The notes below the pieces were generated by a model. It was not told where the DNA came from. It did not search any database and saw only the letters and a program-made list of their open reading frames with translations. DNA of 64,000 nt from Methanobacterium veterum. GTDB lineage: Archaea; Methanobacteriota; Methanobacteria; Methanobacteriales; Methanobacteriaceae. This document shows positions 57,675-64,000 of this stretch, in pieces. The position numbers and the translations under genes were made by a program. Position 1 is the stretch's first letter, and each line of letters begins with the position of its first letter. Location: the NCBI RefSeq assembly GCF_000745485.1, contig NZ_KN050694.1:261408-325407 (forward strand). Direction: 5' to 3'.

Positions 57675-59156
57675 TTGGAACACAGATTAAACTGGATTAT
57701 ATTTACTCTGGCTCTTGGAATGTTTTTATGGTCATTTAGTGCAGGTATTGTAAACATTTCATTGCCTACCATCTCCCAATATTTAGATATAAGTACCGAT
57801 ATGGTTTCATTAATAATAATTATTCATCTTATTACACTTATAAGCTTTTTACTCGTTTTTGGACGTATAGGTGATATTACAGGTTATAAAAAAATTTTTG
57901 TAATGGGAATTTCCATATTTACTATTGGATCCTATTTTTGTGGTATATCTCTCGATTTTTTTTCATTAATCATATTTAGGATAATACAGGGCATAGGATC
58001 TGCAATGCTGCTTTCTATGGTGCCTGCAATTATATCAACAGTATTTCCTCCTAGAATGAGGGGAAAAGTTTTTGGTTATATTTCGCTCACCACAACCCTT
58101 GGCCTTTCATCAGGATATGGGGTAGGGGGATACGTAACACAATATATGGGATGGAACTGGATTTTTTTAATGGTCGTGCCCGTGGGTATAATTGCAACTA
58201 TTTTTGCTGTTAAAGTACTCCCTTCACAGAAAACAAGAGTCCAAAATGTTAAATTTGATGTTATTGGCTCTCTATTAATAGGTTTAACTATTTTAACATT
58301 TATTATGCCTTTTAACATAGGAGAAAGTCTTGGATGGGGGTTACCATCTATAGTTATAACTTTTGTTATATCCCTGATCCTGGGAATTACTTTTGTTATA
58401 TGGGAATTAAAACATCCTGAGCCTCTACTAGATCTTTCCATTTTAAAAAATGTTTATATTACTCTTTCCCTTCTTGCAGGATTTATAGCAACTCTTGTCC
58501 TTACTGGAACAATTTATCTTCTACCCTTCTATCTTGAACTTATTATGGGTTATTCTTCAGATTTTGCAGGTCTTATAATTTTGATTCCATCTCTTGTAGT
58601 TATTTTTATAGGACCTTTATCTGGATATATCTCTGATAACTTTGGATCACGTATACCAACTATTATTGCATGTATAACACTTATCATGGCTATTATTCTA
58701 TTATATCGTTTAAATCAAACCGTAGGAATACTATTTATATTCGCTGCGCTTGGAATAAGGGCACTTTCAGAGGGTATGTTTACCCCCGCAAACAACAAAA
58801 CAGTGATGAGCCACAGTCCCAAAGAAAAAGTAGGTTCTGTTTCCAGTCTTTTAAATACAGCTAGATATATGGGTCTTGTAATGGGAATTGTTGTTTTTAA
58901 TGAAATATTCGTTACTACAATAAGTAATGAAATCACTGATCTAATAGGAGTCCCTTCTACTGGTGCATTTCAATTCAGTGCTCCTGTTGGAATTCTTTTA
59001 AATGGATTTCAAAATGCATTCATTCTGGGCATAGCAATGAGCGTTTTAATTCTTATATTCAGTATATTAACAAAAGAAAACAAGGATTATGAAGAAGATG
59101 AAGACTACTTAGTGGACTTAGACTCATTTAAAAAATATAAAGAAGGGTTACCATAG
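57675..59156 (+). CDS. DHA2-type MFS transporter
   Basis: The 493-residue transporter has 14 membrane segments, motif A-like LVFGRIGDITGYKKIFVMG between TM2 and TM3, and IFRIIQGIGSAMLLSMVPAI and SLTTTLGLSSGYGVGGYVTQ in the antiporter region. DHA2 members export drugs and amphipathic compounds against protons. The start is a TTG at 57675, backed by GGAGGAA seven bases upstream. An acidic tail of about 25 residues (NKDYEEDEDYLVDLDSFKKY) follows the last membrane segment. It is only distantly related to the exporter at 32.3 kb. Confidence 0.92.
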   Translation: MEHRLNWIIFTLALGMFLWSFSAGIVNISLPTISQYLDISTDMVSLIIIIHLITLISFLLVFGRIGDITGYKKIFVMGISIFTIGSYFCGISLDFFSLIIFRIIQGIGSAMLLSMVPAIISTVFPPRMRGKVFGYISLTTTLGLSSGYGVGGYVTQYMGWNWIFLMVVPVGIIATIFAVKVLPSQKTRVQNVKFDVIGSLLIGLTILTFIMPFNIGESLGWGLPSIVITFVISLILGITFVIWELKHPEPLLDLSILKNVYITLSLLAGFIATLVLTGTIYLLPFYLELIMGYSSDFAGLIILIPSLVVIFIGPLSGYISDNFGSRIPTIIACITLIMAIILLYRLNQTVGILFIFAALGIRALSEGMFTPANNKTVMSHSPKEKVGSVSSLLNTARYMGLVMGIVVFNEIFVTTISNEITDLIGVPSTGAFQFSAPVGILLNGFQNAFILGIAMSVLILIFSILTKENKDYEEDEDYLVDLDSFKKYKEGLP

Positions 59157-59248
59157 ATATGAATCTTTTCTATTTTTATAAATTCAGATCTTTAGGAGAT
59201 AAAAGAATTTAAAAGTATAAAATTAAAGGGCCTTTAAAAAGCGTGAAC

Positions 59249-60220
59249 TTAAAAACCTGATGATTTAGTAGGCCAGAAATTAAAATTAAAATAAGATACG
59301 TTTGATACATTATTCTTTATGTAGCCTAACTGCTTTTGAATATCTATAAACTTAAAGACACTTTTCTTAAATTCATTAGAAGACGGTGTATTAAATGCAA
59401 CATTTTTTAACGATTGTTTTTCAATTTGAACACTTGTACCAAGCTTTTGGGAGACAATCAACGCAGTTTCATCATTATGTGAATTTACATAGTTAGTTGC
59501 TTCTACATGTACCTTTAGAAATTTTCTTAAAGCACCGGGTTGATCTGTTATAAAGCTGTCTGTAGCTATTACAACACAACATGGGAAATTTTTCCAGTTA
59601 TCCTTTTTGGAATAAGTAAGTATTTCTCCATCACCCTCTACACTTGCAACAGATACATAAGGTTCCCATGCTACATATCCATCAAATTTTTTAAATAGTA
59701 AAGATCTTGGCATAAATGGTACTTCTGATTCAGTTATATTTACTTCATTTCTGCTAATATTATATTGGGACAACCAGTAAGTCAATAAAACATCCTGTAC
59801 TGAGTTTACTTTAGGTATTGCTATACTTTTACCTTTTAAATCAGAGATATTAGTTATATTTGTATTATTTCCTACTACTATCCCACTTCCTTCCTGATTT
59901 ACAGATGCAACGATTTTAATGGGCGTTCCATTATTTATGGCCAGTGTTACAGGAGCAATTCCACAATAACCAATATCTATTTTGCCCAAATTGGCTGCAT
60001 TTATAAGATCTGGGCCTGATCTAAAGGGGACTAAACTGACTACTAATCCTTCTTTTTCAAACATATTCTTTGCATTTGCTACAAATAGTGCAGAATCATG
60101 ATCACTTTGTAGATATCCAACAACAATGGTTTTCTGTGAAGTTACAATGTAATTATAGGTCCCATATGCAGTTGCTGCAACTAAGAAAATGATTATTAAA
60201 GCCCATATCTTTTTATTCAT
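59249..60220 (-). CDS. NMT1/SsuA-type substrate-binding protein (orphan)
   Basis: The 323-residue protein begins with an uncleaved or cleavable signal anchor (KIWALIIIFLVAATAYGTYN), followed by an ABC-type periplasmic-binding fold: VVGYLQSDHDSALFVANAKN, GPDLINAANLGKIDIGYCGI, and LKGKSIAIPKVNSVQDVLLT. This is the NMT1/aliphatic-sulfonate class, used for sulfonates, taurine or thiamine precursors. No permease or ATPase is next to it, so it must pair with an ABC system elsewhere. The ligand is unknown. Confidence 0.9.
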   Translation of the reverse strand: MNKKIWALIIIFLVAATAYGTYNYIVTSQKTIVVGYLQSDHDSALFVANAKNMFEKEGLVVSLVPFRSGPDLINAANLGKIDIGYCGIAPVTLAINNGTPIKIVASVNQEGSGIVVGNNTNITNISDLKGKSIAIPKVNSVQDVLLTYWLSQYNISRNEVNITESEVPFMPRSLLFKKFDGYVAWEPYVSVASVEGDGEILTYSKKDNWKNFPCCVVIATDSFITDQPGALRKFLKVHVEATNYVNSHNDETALIVSQKLGTSVQIEKQSLKNVAFNTPSSNEFKKSVFKFIDIQKQLGYIKNNVSNVSYFNFNFWPTKSSGF

Positions 60221-60342
60221 GGTTATGGCTTTGATATTAAAATATATTATATTTACGCAGGAGCAGGAAGAATTAATATAAAATTAATAGTTTTTGTTAT
60301 TTACAGGAGTCTATATGCCTTGAAATATAAATATCTTGAAAC

Positions 60343-60801
60343 TTAAATTACCCTATCTATTTCTGCATCCCAAATTTCAGGATTTCTTTTAATGAATTCC
60401 TTCATAATATCTTTACATTCTTTTAAATCTAAATTAATTAATTCAACACCGTTCTCTTTTAAATAATCTTCCGGTCCCTTAAGTGTTTTATTTTCTCCCA
60501 TTACAACCTTTGGAATTTTATAAAGTAATATTGTTCCAGAACACATTTCACATGGGGATAAAGTGGTATAAAGTATGCAGCTTTTATAATCTTCTCCTTT
60601 TAGTTTTCCAGCATTTTCAATACAGTCCATTTCTCCATGCAAAATTGAAGAGTCTTTCTGCAGCAATCTGTTATGTCCCCTACTGATTATCTCACCATTC
60701 TTAACTAAAACAGCACCAATTGGAATTCCATCTTCTTTCAAGCTCTTTTTTGCTTCTATAATTGCTTCATTCATGAATTTATGATCCTTTTCCATTATCA
60801 A
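60343..60801 (-). CDS. Cytosine deaminase-like (yeast Fcy1-type) nucleoside deaminase
   Basis: The protein of about 152 residues has the zinc deaminase motif HGEMDCIENAG (H55, E57) and LSPCEMCSG (C84, C87). Beyond the core it resembles yeast cytosine deaminase in sequence (KLKGEDYKSCILYTTLSPCE, YKIPKVVMGENKT, and a C-terminal KECKDIMKEFIKRNPEIW), rather than TadA. It should convert cytosine to uracil for salvage, though guanine deaminase or tRNA editing cannot be excluded. GGAGATGA fits a TTG at 60801; the ATG at 60795 is the alternative. Confidence 0.85.
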   Translation of the reverse strand: MIMEKDHKFMNEAIIEAKKSLKEDGIPIGAVLVKNGEIISRGHNRLLQKDSSILHGEMDCIENAGKLKGEDYKSCILYTTLSPCEMCSGTILLYKIPKVVMGENKTLKGPEDYLKENGVELINLDLKECKDIMKEFIKRNPEIWDAEIDRVI

Positions 60802-60986
60802 GAACTCATCTCCATAAAGAGTAATTATTAGTATTTCTCTAATTTATTTTTTGATTTAATACTATTTTAATAATGTTATACTTGCACTTATTATTGTGAA
60901 AATAAGCACATTAATCTTTATCATCGATAAATGATTGTGAGTACAAGTAGTTATGTAAGATTATTAATCTAATGTTAGGTGGAAGA

Positions 60987-61784
60987 ATGGCGAGAGTAAT
61001 AGTAGTGGCTTCAGGAAAAGGAGGGGTCGGAAAGACAACCATAGCAGCTAATCTTGGAATAGCTCTGTCTCTTCAGGGAGAAGAAGTTGTAGTCCTTGAT
61101 TTAGATGTTGCAATGGCTAATTTAGAATTGATTCTAGGTTTAGAAAATCAACCAGTGACCTTACAGGATGTCCTGGCCGGAAGAGATATGATACATAATG
61201 CAATATATGAAGGCCCAGGCGGAGTAAAAATTGTTCCTGCAGGACTCTCACTTTACGGTCTTAAAGACATGAAACTAGAAAGACTTGAAGAAGTCTTGGA
61301 AACACTTACCGAAGATATAGATATACTACTTATAGATGCACCCGGCGGGCTTGAAAGGGATGCACTGGCAGCACTACAGGTTTCAAATGAACTGGTTCTT
61401 GTTACAACTCCAGAAATTACTTCTTTAAGTGATGCTTTAAAGACAAAAATTGTTGCAGAGAAAATAGGAATGGATATACTTGGGGTGGTTATTAACAAAG
61501 AAAGAAGTGGTAAAGAATTTTTAACTCCTGATGAGATCCAGACTATCCTTAACATACCCGTAATTGCAATCATTCCAGAAGATAAAGAATTAAATATAGC
61601 ATCTGCATCAGGAAATTCGATTTTAGAAAAAAATCCCAAATCAAATACATCAAAGTTAATTTTAGGGCTTGCTTCAAGAGTTATTGGAAAATACAGCCTT
61701 GAAAATGATTTATCAAGTAAAGGAATTGTTTCTAAATTTTTCCAGACTGTTTTCAGCAAATATTTAAATGTAAACAAATCTTAA
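60987..61784 (+). CDS. minD: MinD-family ATPase
   Basis: The protein of about 265 residues is a deviant-Walker ATPase: KGGVGKTT (residues 11-18), LDLDVAMANLELILG, LLIDAPGGLERDAL and TTPEITSLSDALKTK. This is the MinD/ParA fold, which binds membrane as an ATP dimer and positions partners; archaeal members are often multicopy with varied roles in cell shape and motility. The C-terminal tail (SSKGIVSKFFQTVFSKYL) could form the amphipathic membrane-targeting helix. GGTGGAAG backs the ATG at 60987; an ATG at 60972 is in frame but lacks one. Single gene, no MinE-like partner. Confidence 0.92.
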   Translation: MARVIVVASGKGGVGKTTIAANLGIALSLQGEEVVVLDLDVAMANLELILGLENQPVTLQDVLAGRDMIHNAIYEGPGGVKIVPAGLSLYGLKDMKLERLEEVLETLTEDIDILLIDAPGGLERDALAALQVSNELVLVTTPEITSLSDALKTKIVAEKIGMDILGVVINKERSGKEFLTPDEIQTILNIPVIAIIPEDKELNIASASGNSILEKNPKSNTSKLILGLASRVIGKYSLENDLSSKGIVSKFFQTVFSKYLNVNKS

Positions 61785-61906
61785 TTTTTTATAATTTTTC
61801 TTTTTGATTTTTTATTAGATCACTATCTTTTCTAGATGTTTTTTAGATATATGGGGCCCTCTTTGTACAAAAATTGGATATTAAAACCTTTAATTAAACA
61901 AAAGGA

Positions 61907-61915
61907 TTATATATT
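61907..61915 (+). promoter_or_regulatory. TATA box of the 61.9 kb small RNA candidate
   Basis: TTATATATT is centred about 25 bp before the first G of the hairpin at 61936, the standard archaeal distance from TATA box to transcription start. AAAA-rich sequence just upstream would serve as a BRE. Confidence 0.6.
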
Positions 61916-61935
61916 TTATTACTAATTTATATTAA

Positions 61936-61990
61936 GGGAGGCATAGTGGCACTTCAAACCACCTTCATGTCAACTCTATCTATGCCTCCC
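61936..61990 (+). ncRNA. Candidate small RNA with 11-bp GC-rich closing stem
   Basis: GGGAGGCATAG (61936-61946) pairs perfectly with CTATGCCTCCC (61980-61990). The 33-nt inner part has a possible second hairpin, GTGG (61946-61949) with CCAC (61959-61962), sharing one base with the outer stem. It begins 25 bp after a TATA box, in a 300-bp gene-free gap between minD and a receiver gene. No frame longer than a few codons exists. The RNA family was not recognised; tRNA is excluded by the 55-nt length. An inverted-repeat protein site is possible but unlikely at this stem length and GC content. Confidence 0.55.
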
Positions 61991-62085
61991 AATTAATTTG
62001 ATAATACAACTATTTACGTTTTTATTGTATTTACATTATTAAATACAAAAATTGAAAAACATGTGAAAAAAATAGTGTTTAAAAA

Positions 62086-62535
62086 TCAACTTGAATCCCT
62101 AAAAAGGGGCAAAATAGCATTATTAATCCAGTAATCTTTAAAAACTTCCATATCTTTACTAAAATCATCAAAATTTGTAGATTTGATTATGTAAGCATTG
62201 GCATAATGTTCATATGACTCCAGTATATCCTTATCATCATTAGAATTTGTTAAAACAATTACTGGAATATGTTTTAATTGATTATCTGTTTTAATTTCTT
62301 TAAGTAGTTCACGCCCATCTTTACCAGGTAAATTTAAATCTAATAAAATTAAAGAAGGTGTTTTACAATTTTTATACTCGTCTTTTTTATGTAAATAATT
62401 TATAGCATTTAATCCGTCTTCAATCTGAGTAATATGAATATTACTTGCATTTTTGTCTAAGATTTTAGCTATTAATTTTGATTCATCTGTATTATCTTCG
62501 ATCAATAATATTTCAGTAAGTCCCATTGTATTCAT
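62086..62535 (-). CDS. Single-domain response regulator (Rcp1-like)
   Basis: The 149-residue receiver has EILLIEDNTDE, phospho-acceptor D66 in LILLDLNLPGKDG, VLTNSNDDKD, and IIKSTNFDDF; the usual Lys-Pro near the end is Lys-Ser. It lacks any output domain. It is close in sequence to the receiver at 55 kb, and to the one 420 bp away on the plus strand. AGGAGGGAT supports the ATG at 62535. No kinase is adjacent; the PAS kinases at 7 and 27 kb are possible partners. Confidence 0.93.
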   Translation of the reverse strand: MNTMGLTEILLIEDNTDESKLIAKILDKNASNIHITQIEDGLNAINYLHKKDEYKNCKTPSLILLDLNLPGKDGRELLKEIKTDNQLKHIPVIVLTNSNDDKDILESYEHYANAYIIKSTNFDDFSKDMEVFKDYWINNAILPLFRDSS

Positions 62536-62953
62536 ACATTATCCCTCCTAATTTTATTAATTTAAGTATATTTTAGCCCTTGTTACTAATTTATATACTT
62601 ATTATGTCATAACAAATTTCTGGATTTTAATTAATCCTTTAAAACATGTGTTAATTCCTATATTTAAATTTATAATAATTTAATAAGTTACCATCATTTA
62701 TTTGCTTAAATCTACCATTTGTAACAGAATAAATTAATTATTGCAAATAATTGATCAGTAATACGCGTAATTGATCCTTTAAAAACAATTTAAAAGCATT
62801 TAAAAGTATTTTATGGAGTTAATTTAATTATTAAATTATTAAATCTTGTTTATTAATAGAATAACCAATTTAAATAATAAAATAAGTATCGGAGTAATTA
62901 TTAAATACAATAAGATACTAACTGATCTCTGTATTAAAAATGGAGATAAATAA
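62536..62953. other. Divergent intergenic gap between two receiver genes
   Basis: AT-rich with promoter-like sequence on both strands. TTGATC occurs on both sides of an ATACGCGTAAT core near 62760-62775, a weak two-fold symmetry. Nothing else was recognised. Confidence 0.35.
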
Positions 62954-63382
62954 ATGGATATTAAAGCAAATGACGAACCAGTTAACATTTTATTAATTGA
63001 AGACAATAATATGGATATAAGGATGATAAAGGAAATATTCAAAGAATTTAAAACAAAGACAAAAATAAATTCAATTACAAACGGTATTGAAGCTTTAAAA
63101 TATCTAAATAAAAAAGAAAAATATCAAAATGAAGCAGATCCTGATTTAATAATACTTGATTTAAATATTCCACTAATTGATGGGTTTAAAGTTTTAAAAG
63201 AAATAAAAACCAATGGTAAATTAAAAGATTTACCTGTAATTATTTTAACTACATCACATAATCCAGAAGACTTTTTAAAAGCATGTAAACTACAAGCTAA
63301 TTGCTTTATGATTAAACCATTATGTTTTGATGAGTATAATATACTCTTACATCATATTGAAAAGTATTGGCTAAATTTTTGA
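62954..63382 (+). CDS. Single-domain response regulator (Rcp1-like)
   Basis: The 142-residue receiver has NILLIEDNNMD, phospho-acceptor D69 in LIILDLNIPLIDG, ILTTSHNPED, and FMIKPLCFDEY with the conserved Lys. As with the other two, there is no output domain. GGAGATAAATAA precedes the ATG. It diverges from the 62.1 kb receiver, so both could be controlled from the shared gap. This is the third single-domain receiver in nine kilobases. Confidence 0.93.
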   Translation: MDIKANDEPVNILLIEDNNMDIRMIKEIFKEFKTKTKINSITNGIEALKYLNKKEKYQNEADPDLIILDLNIPLIDGFKVLKEIKTNGKLKDLPVIILTTSHNPEDFLKACKLQANCFMIKPLCFDEYNILLHHIEKYWLNF

Positions 63383-63415
63383 AAAAAAATAATCAAATAA
63401 TAAAAATGGATTGAA

Positions 63416-63592
63416 ATGTCAAATAAAATCAATAATAGGAATTGTTTATTGGTGGCAATTGTAGCTTTAAGTGGATGCACTTCTAATTCAGAACAAAATA
63501 TATCAAAAGATGATACAGAAACAGTAAATACAACCCACTCAAATACAGAAAACGTTAATACAACTCAATCCAAAACATCTGCAAAACATTAA
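63416..63592 (+). CDS. Small lipoprotein fragment
   Basis: The frame codes for 58 residues: a short basic start (MSNKINNR), a hydrophobic stretch (CLLVAIVALSGC) with a lipobox (LSGC), and a Ser/Thr/Asn-rich spacer. Such a spacer normally links the lipid anchor to a folded domain, which is missing here. It is probably the head of a broken lipoprotein gene; the next fragment, at 63655, may be its tail. No good ribosome-binding site is seen. Confidence 0.5.
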   Translation: MSNKINNRNCLLVAIVALSGCTSNSEQNISKDDTETVNTTHSNTENVNTTQSKTSAKH

Positions 63593-63654
63593 ATGCCCTA
63601 CTGTGGACGTACGATATGTTTAGACCATCATACCCAAGTTAAAATTAGGGGAAG

Positions 63655-63816
63655 ATGTACATTGAGGCCGTTGTAAGTTTAGAAAATCCGGATACATTTG
63701 TACCTTATGATAGATATGGAAGTAAAAATTTAATGTTTTATAGGGCTTCTGAAAATGGTAAAGAGTATTTAAAATGTTTAGATTGTGGATGGACTATAGA
63801 TGATAGTCAATATTAA
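63655..63816 (+). CDS. Small protein or gene tail with CxxC
   Basis: The frame codes for 53 residues: IEAVVSLENPDTFVPYDRYG, then FYRASENGKEYLKCLDCGW. The single CxxC and lack of an obvious start suggest the end of a decayed gene, perhaps once joined to the lipoprotein start at 63416. The rest, to 64000, is AT-rich with nothing recognised. Confidence 0.4.
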   Translation: MYIEAVVSLENPDTFVPYDRYGSKNLMFYRASENGKEYLKCLDCGWTIDDSQY

Positions 63817-64000
63817 TTAATTAAAAAATAAATTTCTTTTCTATTTAATTGGTAGATTCATCTGCTGTTTTTTTAAGTTAATTTAAAATAAATTAATAAT
63901 TTAGAAAAATTAGATTGAATAAAAGATTCTGAATTAAAAGAAATATGTAATTAGAGATTATAAATCTCGGATTGGATATTTTTTGAAATTAGATTGTCTT

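Noticed and set aside
61253..61777. Minus-strand open frame of 174 codons
   Set aside because: It is the antisense of minD; the product is Ser-rich without motifs.
61936..61990. tRNA with an acceptor stem GGGAGGC/GCCTCCC
   Set aside because: Only 55 nt long, with no T-loop sequence or anticodon arm.

Overview
The window comes from an AT-rich genome and reads as a mesophilic methanogenic archaeon of the Methanobacteriaceae, most likely Methanobacterium. The main grounds are an AqpM-type archaeal aquaporin, methanogen-specific families (DUF2193, DUF2180, DUF2769), a pseudomurein-type cell-surface beta-helix protein, CARDB and other small secreted proteins, many PAS-rich sensor kinases with orphan receiver proteins, and archaeal TATA boxes about 25 bp ahead of candidate transcripts. 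No rRNA, tRNA or CRISPR array was recognised.

Layout. 0-7 kb: bacterial-type nucleotide excision repair, with uvrC (truncated by the window edge) and a DUF169 gene on the minus strand, and a translationally coupled uvrB-uvrA pair on the plus strand. 7-13.3 kb: a CHASE4 sensor kinase, DUF362, a PrsW-like protease, a TRAM protein, a 4-OT tautomerase, an NQO-type quinone reductase and an ExoD-like protein. 13.3-17.4 kb: a decayed tyrosine recombinase, a peroxiredoxin, an RfbC-like epimerase with a flavin reductase, and a secreted CARDB protein, punctuated by TGTACA palindromes. 17.4-18.8 kb: a 1.4 kb gene-free stretch holding a MITE-like element and two candidate structured RNAs. 18.8-26.6 kb: a DJ-1 family protein, a receiver-PAS protein, a RNase H-like exonuclease, two duplicated AbrB regulators, then an MBL-fold hydrolase and a TauE/SafE exporter followed by a decayed second TauE/SafE copy.

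26.7-40.2 kb: a five-PAS histidine kinase, a zinc-ribbon/NERD membrane protein, a PadR regulator with three abutting operators ahead of a DHA2 drug exporter, a second DJ-1 protein, a MoaD/ThiS-like protein, an APC permease and a large beta-helix surface protein. 40.4-47.6 kb: the DUF2193-DUF2180-aqpM operon and several small unknown or secreted proteins. 47.7-55.9 kb: an Lhr-type helicase next to a PdeM-like phosphoesterase, a HEAT-repeat protein, MsrB, a nitrilase-family hydrolase and a receiver protein. 55.9-64 kb: a glutaredoxin, a zinc-ribbon/M14-like membrane protein, a second DHA2 transporter, an orphan NMT1-type binding protein, a yeast-type cytosine deaminase, MinD, a strong small-RNA candidate, two more receiver proteins and decayed lipoprotein remnants.

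The most unusual content is non-coding. There is a family of modular short-hairpin arrays with conserved linkers at five loci, a dispersed intergenic element bounded by ATATTACGATCTTGTG, a MITE-like element family, two stand-alone GC-rich hairpins each with a TATA box at the archaeal distance, and decayed partial tandem duplications of gene ends. The functional themes are DNA repair, redox and thiol stress defence (peroxiredoxin, MsrB, glutaredoxin, flavin proteins, MBL/TauE) and signalling.
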